The notes: a model not told the origin generated them from the sequence alone. A stretch of DNA of 44,363 nt from Symbiodinium natans (GCA_905221605.1 CAJNDS010000095.1:188001-232363); one strand, 5' to 3'. Shown: positions 33,472 through 43,243, numbered from the stretch's first letter. Program-made: numbers and translations.

Positions 33472-33530
33472 CTCCCGTAGTCTCCCTTACTCTCCCTTAG
33501 TCTCCCTTAGTCTCCCTTAGTCTCCCTTCC
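33472..33530. repeat. Decamer repeat TCTCCCTTAG (about 5-6 copies)
   Basis: Imperfect tandem run of GTCTCCCTTA units directly before the C-rich minisatellite region. Confidence 0.85.
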
Positions 33531-33704
33531 TGTTGGGACGGGGGGTGCCGGGTTTTCCATCACCAGTGTCTTCACTTGTCTCCCTTTTGTGTCCCTTCAT
33601 GTTGGATAGGGTTTGAAAGGGTCTTGACGTTGAGCGTGTCCAAACAGCTTCTTTTTTAAGGGGTTCTGGGCTCAGTCGCAAGGGACTCCTACCCCCTTTT
33701 GTTG

Positions 33705-34300
33705 GGCAGCACGTGGAACTCACGCTGCTATCAACCTGTTATCAACCCCTCCCCCCCCGCCTGTGGGGAGCATGTGTAGGACGCGCTATTATCAACCCCT
33801 CCAATCCACCCCATTCTTCTTGGCAGCACGCAGAACAAAGGCTACTGTGCGGAGATGGTGTCCCGCCGAGCTCGAGGGGCCCTAGCCCCCACCCCACACC
33901 CCACTGTCGTCGAGAAGCACGTCCTTTCCACCCCCCTGTTGTTTGAGTAGCACGCTATTATCAAGCCCCCCCCCTGCCCACCCCACCACACCCCGCTGTT
34001 GTTGGGGAGCACGTGGAACACGCTATTATCAAGCCCCCCCCCCCCCCCCCCACTCCACCCCACCACACCTCGCTGTTGTTGAGCACCTGTTGTTGAGCAG
34101 CACGTGGAACACGCTGTTATCAGCCCCCCCCCCCCCCTCCAACCCCACCACACCCCCGCTGTTGTTGGGAGCACGTGGAACACGCTATCGTCAAACCCCC
34201 CCCCCCCAGCCCACCACACCTCGCTGTTGCTGAGCAGCACGTGGAACACGCTATTATCAAGCCCCCCCCAACCAGCACACCCCGGTGTTGTCGGTTGATC
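33705..34300. repeat. Minisatellite with about 60-75-bp units containing AGCACGTGGAACACGCT
   Basis: About eight units of the form: C-run, CCACCCCACCACACC, CGCTGTTGTTG, then GAGCACGTGGAACACGCT, ATTATCAAG, C-run. Units vary in C-run length and carry point changes, so the array is diverging. The palindrome CACGTG is kept in most copies. Open frames on both strands (Pro-rich on +, Gly/Val-rich on -) are by-products. Confidence 0.85.
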
Positions 34301-34311
34301 AGCACCCCCCG

Positions 34312-34523
34312 CTCACTTGTAACTATTTCCCCAAAGTCAACACTCACTTGTGACTACAAAATAGTCACAAGTGAGCCACCCCCACAAAAATAGACGCAAG
34401 TGAGTTTTTGACCCCTCTCGAGCGGGAGCTGCGTTTTTTAGAATTTCGTCAGTGAGCTTAAAAAAGTCAGAAGTGAGAAGATTTTATAGTCACAAGCGAG
34501 AAGACTTTGTAGTCACAAGTGAG
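34312..34523. mobile_element. Inverted-repeat element (MITE-like or foldback), about 212 bp
   Basis: The ends CTCACTTGTAACTA (34312-34325) and TAGTCACAAGTGAG (34510-34523) are inverted repeats differing at one base. Inside is a perfect 14-bp hairpin, CTCACTTGTGACTA (34343-34356) and TAGTCACAAGTGAG (34362-34375), with loop CAAAA, and another right-arm copy at 34487-34500. No coding potential and no obvious target-site duplication. It abuts the minisatellite. Confidence 0.6.
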
Positions 34524-34902
34524 GGGTTGGCCGCATTTCAAACCATGTCAAGCCTATCTGATGTACTCTTTTCTGGTGGCACTGCCCAGAGATATCAGAC
34601 GTTGAGTCTGCGTGTCAGAATTGGAACTCGCACGTTTCATCAAGCTATGTAGCAAACATTAGCCGTCCAGCATTTGTCATCCCACGATTACTGAATCATA
34701 CGCCGTGCGCAGACAGCTTGCATCATGTGAGTGGAAGCCTCTCTGTAGTTTTTGTCCAGTGAAGTAATGTGCGCTGAGCCTGTTCAGAGTTCATTGTTGA
34801 GGAGAAGAGGTGTCTGACGAGAAGGTTCCCATAAAGGTGGCTGCATGTAAGTCCTCGTCCTCACTAATGGTACATCCTGCTACTTCTGCCTGCAAATGCT
34901 AG

Positions 34903-36163
34903 ATACGGGCGATGCGCGAGGCCTTGCTGGTCTCACACCTCTTGGCCGCGGACCGCATGCGGCGGCACCCAGAGATGTGGGAGGTTCTTCACCAACTGTC
35001 ACTGCTCGTTACTGCTCGTTTCTTGAGGGAATGCAGGGTTTTCGATGCAGGAAACGACTTACTTCGTGGACAGCCTTTGGGAAGCCATCATGAAGCGAGT
35101 CCACCCAACGAAGGCAGTGGCTGCGATTACCTGAGGGGTCAGAAAGGAACAGCAGATCAGGTCTCCCACTTCGCCATGATCTCGAGTTGGGCACTCAGCT
35201 AGAGCTAGCGGCTAGCTGCCACTAGCAGCTTTGGAATCGGTTTTTCGGCATAGATTCAATCTCGCGGATGCAGCCGAGATCGTGTTGACATCGCTGATGC
35301 GACGGTGGCAGCACAGGCATAACAACTCACAGCCTGATGCGCAATGATAGAACATCTCTAACAGCAAGCCGCAGTGTACAACGAAGACGCTTCAGCATGG
35401 ACGTGCTCCTGCTGTATGTGCGTGGCTGGCACAGAGACCTCCACGAAGCTGGCAGGTCACCATCGAGCGCTTTCGTCTGCAGGCCAGCAGCTACATGCGG
35501 TAGATGTGGGTAGTTGGTTGGCGAGACAAGCGTTGCCAAGAGCAACTTTTCCTGGAGGTTCCTGAGGCCTTGGTTGCCTCAGCGCTGGTAGAGGTACAGC
35601 CAGGGGGTGCTCCTTATGCGTCTGGCTTGCACAAAGTTCGGCCCACGACAAAGAGAGAATCACATTGTCAACCACGTCTATGCAGCTATGCAAGCCTAAG
35701 GACTCTGAAAGGTCCAAGAAGGAGGGCCATGCTCATGCCTCGGGATGTCTCAGGAAGCTTCTGAGTGGGAGCCAGGCAATCCTACGTCATGCGGTAGCTA
35801 TCGATCCTCTCCTTGAGTCTTGTCCTTGAGGTCACCAAAGAGGCTGTAGAGGTTATCATGCACCTATGGCAACAATGTGGTGGGGCTCTTGTCGCTGTCG
35901 ATTTTCTGCGACGTTCGATGTCTATGTCGATGTTCACAGGTGGTTCTGCCAGCGTGTGTTGCAGGGAGAGTCATGTGCGGAGCTTGGTTGAGCATCCTGA
36001 GACAGAGTTTGTTGGATTGTTCTTAGAAACATCGTGTGGCTTTTTTCTGTGCGCTGTGAAAAGTTGCTCGCCTAGAGGCGCTTTGGGCAGCTCTTTGGGC
36101 TTTGGCGTTGGAGCGTGGATACGAAGTGCAGCTTATGGGCTCGCAGCTTAGATCGCAGCGGCT
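34903..36163 (+). CDS. Alpha-helical protein of unknown family (6 exons, ends unresolved)
   Basis: Exons: 34903-34954, 35037-35124, 35396-35451, 35541-35593, 35831-35939, 36064 to about 36163. All five joins keep phase. Donors are GC, GA, GC, GT and GT. The peptide reads MREALLVSHLLAADR, FSMQETTYFVDSLWEAIMKR, VHPTKAVAA, MDVLLLYVRGWHRDLHEAE, QLFLEVPEALVASALVE, VTKEAVEVIMHLWQQCGG, then LEALWAALWALALERGYEV. It looks like stacked amphipathic helices, as in helical-repeat proteins, but no named repeat is assigned. Third-position GC is about 80% in exon 1 and about 70% in exons 2 and 3. The end may be a GC donor near 36163 or read into the decamer satellite that follows. The start may be ATG 34912 or an upstream exon. 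Confidence 0.6.
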
Positions 36164-36180
36164 CAAAGGCAGTCTGCTGT

Positions 36181-36320
36181 CACATGCTGTCGCATGCTGT
36201 CGCATGCTGTCGCATGCTGTCGCATGCTGTCACATGCTGTCACGTCCTGTCACATGCTGGCACATGTTGGCACATGCTGTCACATGCTGTCGCATGCTGT
36301 CGCATGCTGTCACATGCTGT
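36181..36320. repeat. 10-bp satellite, 14 head-to-tail copies of C(A/G)CATGCTGT
   Basis: Fourteen units in perfect 10-bp register, alternating CACATGCTGT and CGCATGCTGT with a few point variants (CACGTCCTGT, CACATGTTGG). Many units carry the GCATGC palindrome. All three + frames remain open through it and encode SHAVACCRML-type repeats. Confidence 0.95.
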
Positions 36321-36329
36321 CACTTTGTC

Positions 36330-37575
36330 CCAAGCGCTGCTTTAGTGCTGCTTTTGTAGCGAGGTCAGGTTTAGTGAGGGCGACCCGAGGGAGTTCGAAC
36401 TCGCCCGTTCAATGTCCGCGAACTGGTGGCATCTGTGACATGTTCCTGAGACAGTTGCATGGGTGGAAAATTATGTTGTGATCATTTCTGGCGTCGTTAT
36501 GGTTATTGGCAGTTTGGAACTCGGAACCTCATTGGAGCCTCGAATCGGTGTGAGCAAGGCGCTATCATGCGCTGTCTGAGAAAGCGCTAACTGTGGTAAC
36601 GGGTCGGATGTCTACAAACCGTCAAGTACGTCTGCACATTTCAGGGGCAGTTGGGAAGCGGAGGGCTGCGGGACGTGGGGTTGGGCTCGGGAGTGGGGGC
36701 GGAGGTGCGGGGTAAATATCGCCCTCCTAAACCCTGAAGCCTCTCCAAACAGACACTGCCCAAACGTGCCCCCAAACCCAGCTCTCTAGCACTTGCGGCG
36801 TTAAGGGTCAAGAGCTTCAGGTTTTCGACTGCAAAGGGCGCAGAAGTTCCCCCTGGCTGGACGCCTCAATTGGTTAAGACGGTGAAGCTCTGAAAGACGA
36901 CTTTAATTAGAAAGGGTTCTTTGGCCAGAAGGTGCCTCAGATTTAGGGTTTGGCGTCCTTATTGTTCTCGTTGTCCTGCCGCTTCTGAGAGCAGAAGGAC
37001 CACGGCCCCGAAGAGCCAAAGCCATACAAGGCTGAAGTCACAACAGGCAATTTCAGGACCCACCAAGAAAAAACAAAAAAGCAGAAAGCGAGCATGGTGT
37101 TATCACGACACGGCTACTGAAAAGACTTCATTTGGAAAATGCGTACCTTTCATGTCGTTCGATTGCCCTGCAAGACCCTACTTGTTCCATCACAACTGCT
37201 TTTTCTCTTTTTTGTGTCGTTTTCTTTGGGGGCTCTTGGAGTCCTAAGCGAAGCGAAATCCCAAACATGTTGGAGTATCCGCGAGTTGACAACTCGCAGT
37301 GTTCAGTCATACGCTCTTTGTGTTATTCTAAGGTTTTGTGTTTTTAGTTTTGTTTGTTGTGGCCTCGTATCCTGGGCGCTGCGGTCGCATCCTGTGGAGG
37401 CTTAAACGCTTGAAGCCCTCCCAAGTCTTTTCATGCCCTTCCCTTCCGGGGGTCCGGGGGAGGTTGCTGTCGCGTGATGCTGCACTTCATTGCGGTTGCA
37501 ATGTTCGCATGCTGGTCGTCCTAGTCTGTTGGTCATGCGTGTCCCTCGGGCCGAACGGTTAAAGAGCTGTTGGTG

Positions 37576-37633
<58 letters not shown>

Positions 37634-38170
37634 AACACCTGCATAAAACACGCACGCGGGAACTTCAACTCGTTGAAGTTGGACTTCAGACCGTGTATGT
37701 CGTTGATTTGGGGTTGGAAACATTGGGGTGTGAACAATATCCTTGCCAGTATAGTGCAGCTGCCGCTGCGCCAACAGCAGCAGCGAGGTCCAAGCTCCGT
37801 CGGGACTTGCTCCAGGTCGAGAAAACCGACTCCACGTTAGTGCAACGAACTCCTGTTCGAACTTTCTCTACGGTACGAACTTGTCGATGAAAGCAGCCGC
37901 GGGACGTGTAGGCTTGCTTGGCGTCCCTGAAGCTTCGCTTGCCCTCGTTCGCAGGCTTGTAGTGACAGCAGGCGGTGGTTGTCCGTGCCCGTGGGCTTCT
38001 TGCAAAGTGAAGCTTGGGTAGGGTGCTCGCAAGCTCGGGCTCTGCGGTACGGGACTGATGTTCCTCAAAGCAAAACTGGCAGTTTGCACAAGGGAGGGGG
38101 GGGTCGGGAGGATGCTGGCTCCAGACACCTGTCTGTCGGAGGCCGACGCGGATTAGTACAAGCTTCGTAG
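36330..38170. other. Mostly non-coding spacer with one weak coding-like stretch
   Basis: No exon chain could be built. A + frame after the CT tract (37634-37889) reads TRELQLVEVGLQTVYVVDL and then Ala-rich ARSKLRRDLLQVEKTDSTL, ending TGA; it follows CTCTCTCAG, so it may be an exon. Another frame at 37955-38170 ends with TAG directly before the EF-hand gene start. Telomere-like CCTAAACCC occurs once near 36726. Confidence 0.35.
37579..37631. repeat. (CT)26 microsatellite ending in CAG
   Basis: Uninterrupted CT run directly followed by CAG. It would make an ideal polypyrimidine tract for an acceptor at 37632-37633. Confidence 0.95.
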
Positions 38171-38664
38171 ATGAGCGGCTGTCGCCGCCGTGAGTTGAAA
38201 CGCATGGTCTTGAGATTTTTTGAGAGCGTTTCTGCTGCGCAAGCTCTGGACTTGAGGATCAACTTGTGATACTATGCGCGATGCTTTGTGTGAGCCATGA
38301 TTTTCTCACGTCGGCGGCGAGCAGTGAACTCACAAAGGCAAATTCTTCGATATATTTGATGAATCCGGAGATGGCTCGCTCCAGCTTGCCTCTCAGTTTG
38401 TCCGGCCAGGCGACTACAGCTTGGGAACATCAAGTCTGATGAAAATTTTCCCTAGCACAGGTACGATGAGTTCGTCAACTTTATGGCGCACATCGCACCC
38501 GCAGTTCCCGAGGCGCGATTTCGACGTTCCTGCTGACATATTTTTGTTTAGTTTCCAGAAGTGGATGTGTTATCGCTGTTCATCTTCGTTTGCAGGCAGA
38601 CTGTGCTTCTTTCTTCATGGCCGTGGCAGAAGACACTTCAGCGGACATGACGCAGGAGGTGTGA
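38171..38664 (+). CDS. Small single EF-hand calcium-binding protein (4 exons, 87 aa)
   Basis: Exons 38171-38267, 38338-38383, 38461-38512 and 38596-38664 total 264 nt, exactly 88 codons with TGA. The EF-hand loop is DESGDGSLQYDE (D1, S3, D5, S7, D11, E12), preceded by helix CKFFDIF and followed by helix FVNFMAHI, so it should bind calcium. The loop is split by a 77-bp GC-AG intron between Q9 and Y10. The other introns are GA-AG (70 bp) and GC-AG (83 bp). The start ATG directly follows an in-frame TAG whose AG could be a trans-splice acceptor; the start is therefore plausible, although upstream exons with more EF-hands cannot be ruled out. EF-hand proteins usually carry paired hands, so a lone hand is unusual. 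The N-terminus is basic (MSGCRRRELKRMV). Confidence 0.75.
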
Positions 38665-38728
38665 CCGTGTGAAGTCGTGTGAATCCTGTGACCAGTTTCG
38701 AAGGCTCCGCTTCCTTGGGCGCTGCCAT

Positions 38729-39076
38729 GCCATGAGCCCACTTGAGGTGTTCATCAATTTGGTTCAGCGTGTCGGCGTCTCCTCTGACCTGGTGCTCTGC
38801 TCATTCCGCCAAGCATGCCACGACATCTCGCATTCACTTCCGAAGTCTGTTCCGCTCCATCTGAAGGATGGGCTGAAGAGCTTGGTGGAGGCTCGGGAGA
38901 AGGTGGGCTGCGGAGTGAAGTCCAATGTGTACTTGCAGAGTCACAGCGCATGGCTAGCTAGATGCCGGTCTGACGCAAGCACAAGCGGTGCACAAGCATC
39001 TGACCTCTGCCCGCGTACTTTGCCAGCCGTTCCATGGCGGAGGCTTGACGATAAAGCACAATTGAGGGGCAGGTGA
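38729..39076 (+). CDS. Hypothetical protein, 115 aa
   Basis: ATG at 38729 opens a frame to TGA at 39076 with GC-rich third positions in its first half. It reads SPLEVFINLVQRVGVSSDLV, LKDGLKSLVEAREKVGCGVK, then an Arg/Ser-rich tail. The frame is open upstream to 38669, just 5 bp after the EF-hand stop. It is either a separate small gene or a further exon of the EF-hand gene if a GT donor at 38659 is used. No family is recognised. After it, 39077-39605 has no supported gene. Confidence 0.4.
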   Translation, partial: AMSPLEVFINLVQRVGVSSDLVLCSFRQACHDISHSLPKSVPLHLKDGLKSLVEAREKVGCGVKSNVYLQSHSAWLARCRSDASTSGAQASDLCPRTLPAVPWRRLDDKAQLRGR

Positions 39077-39605
39077 GCCACGGTGAGCCGACCAAAGTAA
39101 AGCGGCCAAGGATACCCCGAAACCACAACTGGAGTGCTTTCTGAGAATAACTCAGAGGCAGACCAAGGCCAGACTACACGCCTAAGGCGTCTCGATGTAC
39201 ATAAGCTTGGTTCAGGCCAAAACGGTCAATTGCCAGGTTGCACGACGCCTGAAGTTGCAACCTTCGTTGCAGCAGGATAGGCCAACGTGATCTCACCGTG
39301 ATTTTCTCAAGGCTGCCTGCCCAGACGTGCTCTAAGTTCGAAGAATTGGCACTGGCTTTGCATGGCATCAGTCGTCAGTGCATCAGCAGTGCTTCAGTAG
39401 TCGGTGTTTAATTCATAGCGGTTTGCGCTTCAACAAGCTGCAACCCTTCCATATTCTTAGATGTTGAAGGTGCTAGACAAAATCACTTCGCTCAGAATAT
39501 GGGAGGTGCTGACGAGCGGTCTTCTAAGTGGATGTGCCTATCCCGTGGTTGCGCTTGAAGTGGTCAACGGTCTGAAACCTAGGGGGCGAGGGGGAGGTGT
39601 GGACA

Positions 39606-39776
39606 ATGGCCGAATGGACAAGCGAAGCACATGCCAATGCAAAAGCGCACCTCAGCGATGCAATCCTTGTAGTTCTGCGACGTGTCTTTCGCCAAGGACA
39701 CGCACTGGTTGCTTTGGAGAATCCCTGGTTCCAGGCCCAGAGCCTGAGAGTAGGTTCAGGACTCAGGTGGAGTTGA
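39606..39776 (+). CDS. Hypothetical short ORF, 56 aa
   Basis: Starts MAEWTSEAHANAKAHLSDAI and continues VLRRVFRQGHALVALENPWF, ending TGA at 39776. The sequence is amphipathic and protein-like, but the third-position GC is only about 50% and a frame in the other phase is also open. It could be an exon or a chance frame. Confidence 0.25.
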   Translation: MAEWTSEAHANAKAHLSDAILVVLRRVFRQGHALVALENPWFQAQSLRVGSGLRWS

Positions 39777-39948
39777 CAATTTCCAAACACTGTTCGCAAG
39801 GGGCGCTGGAATGGACGCTGGGGTCCTGACTGTCCCGAGCGGGGGTCTTACAGCGGCGCATGAGCCTTTTGCTGGCTCGATTGTGACTACTGTAGAGAAG
39901 AAGCTGTCGGGAGGCACCAGGCACGATTCAGCACAATCCATACTGTTC

Positions 39949-40018
39949 ACCCATGTTCATGCATGTCCATGCATTTTCATCCCCATTTTCATCCATGTTC
40001 ATACATGTTCATCTATAC
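39949..40018. repeat. Degenerate repeat of CATGTTCAT / CATTTTCAT units
   Basis: Seven or so loose copies of a 9-12-bp unit built on TTCAT and CATG. No gene is supported in 39777-40590 with confidence; a high-GC3 frame near 40490-40615 (PFWMSIQECLPCHPC) may be a partial exon. Confidence 0.6.
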
Positions 40019-40590
40019 CTCTATCAGGGATCAGCATGAGGCTTGTTTCGGGAAGTCCAAACAGGGCCACGTTGTAATGTTGACGCTAACGTGCCCCGCC
40101 TCGGCGCGGCCGAGTCGTGCTTGGACCCGTAATCCTAAACCGTCACGCTGATGTGGGCTAAGCACTTCGCCACTCCGCGGAGCTTTTTATGTCATGATGC
40201 CGAACGCTACAGCCCGGAAGCCTCCATCCGAGCGTGCACGGCCAGGCCGAGTCCCGTACACCTCAGAATCCACATGTCACCAGGAGGTTCCGAGCACAGG
40301 ACCACCTAGGCATCCAAAGCAGACCTCTCAGGGGGTGGGAACTTTGGCTTCCGGTGCCCGAACTGCCCGGGGCGGGGGATCAAGGAGGTGGGAGGCCTGG
40401 AGCCTGGACCTCGACAAATCTCAAACTTCTGTGATTTCTGTTACATGCCTGAGGCGCGGACAGCTTCAACTCCCAGGCTGCCAGCCGTTCTGGATGAGCA
40501 TACAGGAGTGCCTGCCGTGCCATCCGTGCCATCCGTGCCCACGCTTGTTCCATGTCGTGACCTCGCTGTCGTACCTCTACATATCCCGTT

Positions 40591-41406
40591 TTGAAGGATT
40601 TCTGCCAGCACTTCACTGACATCGTCCAGGTGACTCTTAGGTGTCATGATAGTGCAAATGCCACAGGAAGGGGACACGTGGGTACATGTATGGGTACATG
40701 TATGGGTACATGCGGGACGAGCTCTCCAGGCCCGGTTGGTGCCGGCCTCTTGGCAGTCGGCCATGGCGCGCAGCTGAGTGTAGGGAAGGGTTGTCTGCTC
40801 ATTGCTTTGAATAAAACCATTTCTAGCGAAAGCGATCCGACGATGGGTCTGACATGCGAGGTTGCGATGTCTGAGGAGAGGCCAAGCTACCCTCTGGTTT
40901 CGGTGTCGTCACCAACCCAGGCCGCTCCTGCGTGGCTTTTAGCGCCATCTGCTGTGCGAAGCCACGCGCGTGCAGCGCTCACGATTGCGCAAGAAGGCAG
41001 TCTTCATTCTTTCGCAAATAGATCATCTTCGATCGAAGAGGCAGGCTCACTTGAGTGTATCGGAGGCTCGTGCAGACTTGCAGATTCTTGGAGGCTGTGC
41101 AATTTTGTCGCGCAGGAGGGCAGTTCCACTTGGGCTTCGGGTGTACCGATGTCGCATAGTGGCCCCGCCGCAGCATGCCACAGGCACCAAGAACAGGTTC
41201 TTTTGAACTTTCTGAAGAGCCGCGGCTTTCCATTAAGTCAAAGAATGCCAGGAGTAAAGCAAAATGTGTCCAACCCCTTCAAGCCCCTGGAGCTGGTGGC
41301 TGAGCGGCCAATTTCTCAGGCTGTGCGGGAGCATGGCTTTTTGTCATGGGCTTGGAGAACTTGGCGTCCTCAGAATTTCAAGGTGCTTCAGACGGTCAAA
41401 TTTTGA
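40591..41406 (+). CDS. Hypothetical protein, open frame of 271 codons
   Basis: One + frame runs open from 40591 to TGA at 41406. Three parts look coding: 40597-40629 (DFCQHFTDIVQ, after a pyrimidine-rich stretch ending TTTTGAAG), 40730-40765 (ARLVPASWQSAM, about 90% GC3) and 40921-41406 (AALTIAQEGSLHSFANR; NPFKPLELVAERPISQAVRE). Possible GT and GC donors and AG acceptors between them are all phase 0, so the frame may be spliced or read through a Gly/Thr-Cys repeat at 40676-40715. No family is recognised. A competing frame (40970-41203, VFILSQIDHLRSKRQAHLSV) weakens the call. Confidence 0.4.
   Translation: MKDFCQHFTDIVQVTLRCHDSANATGRGHVGTCMGTCMGTCGTSSPGPVGAGLLAVGHGAQLSVGKGCLLIALNKTISSESDPTMGLTCEVAMSEERPSYPLVSVSSPTQAAPAWLLAPSAVRSHARAALTIAQEGSLHSFANRSSSIEEAGSLECIGGSCRLADSWRLCNFVAQEGSSTWASGVPMSHSGPAAACHRHQEQVLLNFLKSRGFPLSQRMPGVKQNVSNPFKPLELVAERPISQAVREHGFLSWAWRTWRPQNFKVLQTVKF
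40678..40715. repeat. Tandem repeat GGGTACATGTAT (about 3 copies)
   Basis: A 12-bp unit repeated in a proposed intron or low-complexity part of the frame above. Confidence 0.85.
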
Positions 41407-41598
41407 ACCTTCAACACCACAGAGAGGGATGTGTGCAGCACGCAATCATCCAGCATCATCTCGCTGCGTGCACGCTCTCCGCACCGTCCGAAACCTGGAA
41501 CGAAGTCAGGCCCAATCTGTCCCACTTTTCCAAAGTTCTATCAGGGTTTACTGAGGTTTACTGTACTACGAAGACCAGCTGAGACAAAGCAGAGATTC

Positions 41599-41826
41599 AT
41601 GGTGAATAAAAAGCCCTCGATTTCGATGTCAGAACATCTAGCCCTGTTTGCACAGCGCGGTGAATGGGATGAACTCCTTGCGGCCCAAACTCTCCGAACT
41701 CTCATATGTCAGAGAAATTGTCCCACAAATCTTGGTGCTGGCCTCTTAGCCTTTCCTTGCCATCATTTTCTGTCGTTGCATTCAGTCCTGGTGTTGGGGT
41801 CTGGTGTCTCAAAGTTTCAGAAATAG
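41599..41826 (+). CDS. Hypothetical protein fragment, PPR-like helix pair
   Basis: ATG at 41599 begins a frame of 75 codons to TAG at 41826 (MVNKKPSISMSEHLALFAQR then GEWDELLAAQTLRTLICQR). The A/G-W-D-ELL-A spacing faintly recalls a pentatricopeptide-type repeat, but one copy is not evidence of that family. The second half turns hydrophobic and may be intron. Nothing else is supported in 41827-42234. Confidence 0.25.
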   Translation: MVNKKPSISMSEHLALFAQRGEWDELLAAQTLRTLICQRNCPTNLGAGLLAFPCHHFLSLHSVLVLGSGVSKFQK

Positions 41827-42234
41827 CCATGTCCTTGCTTTCCTCCCGTTCCAAATTCAACGACTTTGCGTATCTTCGTGCAAGTCAACTCTGCGTGGAA
41901 AAAAGACAGGAACAAGGACAATCTTCCATGGGTAACATCCAAAAACATTGTGTTAGACACTGAAATCGGACACATGTCGTCACGACCTTCTTGTGTCGGC
42001 AGTACAAGTTTCGCTCTTGTAGAGCTTTCTGTTTTTCCTGTGCTTTGTCCACTCACAGCTTCACGTATCAATGCTCAGCAACTGCTGCACATGACACAGC
42101 TTTGAAAGGAGGGATACCCTAGCAGCCCTAGCACAAGCGTTACCACTCATTTAGCGTGACAGACAAACAGAACAGCACCCGAGAAGAAGGACTTGGGAGA
42201 TGTCGAAACGTGAAAGGAGGATGAATGCCGCACT

Positions 42235-42573
42235 ATGAGAATTTCCGCCCGGTTGGCGTTGCTCCAGTTGCTCCTAACTTGCGCACTGGTCACGAAGCAG
42301 AGTTTCTGGCGCAAACTTGCTTCAGCCGCGGCCGCTGCTAAAGCACAACTGGGCTCCAGCAGGAGAAGGTGTTGCTTCCGCAGCGGCCATGCAGGGGACG
42401 TTGGGCTGCTTTGTTCTGCCGATATTTGCGTTCCCAGCCTGTCGGGCTTCTTGGCACTCGACCATGCTCGTGAGGGCGTGCATGCCGTGCCTTCCACCCG
42501 CGACTTCCATGAAACACGGAGGAGCCAAGAGAGCCTGAGCTGTGTTGGGAGGACCATGGAGGACCCAGCGTAG
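42235..42573 (+). CDS. Hypothetical protein with N-terminal signal-peptide-like segment, 112 aa
   Basis: ATG at 42235 is followed by RISARLALLQLLLTCALVTK, a basic N-region plus hydrophobic core typical of a signal peptide, then an Ala-rich stretch (WRKLASAAAAAKAQLG). The frame ends at TAG 42573. Another frame (42317-42538) overlaps the second half and could take over after a splice. A secreted or membrane-targeted protein is plausible. The remainder, 42574-43190, shows no supported exon. Confidence 0.3.
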   Translation: MRISARLALLQLLLTCALVTKQSFWRKLASAAAAAKAQLGSSRRRCCFRSGHAGDVGLLCSADICVPSLSGFLALDHAREGVHAVPSTRDFHETRRSQESLSCVGRTMEDPA

Positions 42574-43198
42574 TGCGGCGACTACCCTACAGGAAGTTCA
42601 GTACCTGTCAAGACCGATCTGTTGAGCTCAAGTAAGACATAACGCGAGTTTGAAGTTGGGGAGAACTTCCAACAAATCGCAGAGACATGTGAGAAACAAC
42701 CATTTTGCGAGGTTGCCGTTCTGTAAATCAAAAAGGCGTTTCCAGTTTCGGTTTGCTGAGCAATATCACTGCATTTCTTTGTGCACATCGCTGTGCTGCA
42801 GTGATGGAGGCTCGGTCAGTGATGGTGGAGGTGCCAAAACTTGAGCCGCCAGCCTGGCTCAGTTTGACGCTCACGTAGCAGTTGGATTCGTTTCCGGCTT
42901 TGTCTTTTTCCAGCGCAAAAGTAGCGCAGGAATTGCCTTTACGTGGCATCCATCTTGTTCCCGTCAGCGCCCTTGAAACATCTTGGAACCATGTGTTCAG
43001 TTTGAAGAGTGCTCCTCTGCCATGCGTATACCAGCTTGGCCGGGTTGCAGGATTCCATGTGGTTTCGACGTGCCAAGGCCGAATGCATCTCCTACATCTC
43101 CTGACCTGGCGGTCTTACGGGTCCTGACAGCTTCATCTATGCGGTTTCGAGAGCTCTCCCTGCCAGAGTCGGCGTGCGCCAATGTGAGAATTGCGGAG

Positions 43199-43243
43199 AG
43201 TGGCTTACAAATGGCTTACAAGGGCTTACAAGGGCTTACAAGC
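43199..43243. repeat. Tandem repeat GGGCTTACAA (about 4 copies)
   Basis: Imperfect 10-11-bp unit, GGCTTACAAG, in non-coding or unresolved sequence. Confidence 0.85.

Noticed and set aside
33842-34249. Gly/Val-rich (minus) and Pro-rich (plus) frames
   Set aside because: Products of the C-rich minisatellite; no non-repeat sequence in them.
33472-36320. Direct-repeat arrays as a possible CRISPR locus
   Set aside because: Repeats are adjacent or have repeat-derived spacers, the genome is eukaryotic by introns, and there are no cas genes.
36102-36481. Three overlapping + frames with SHAVACCRML-type repeats
   Set aside because: A 10-bp repeat without stops gives open frames in all three phases; only the part before 36163 looks like protein.
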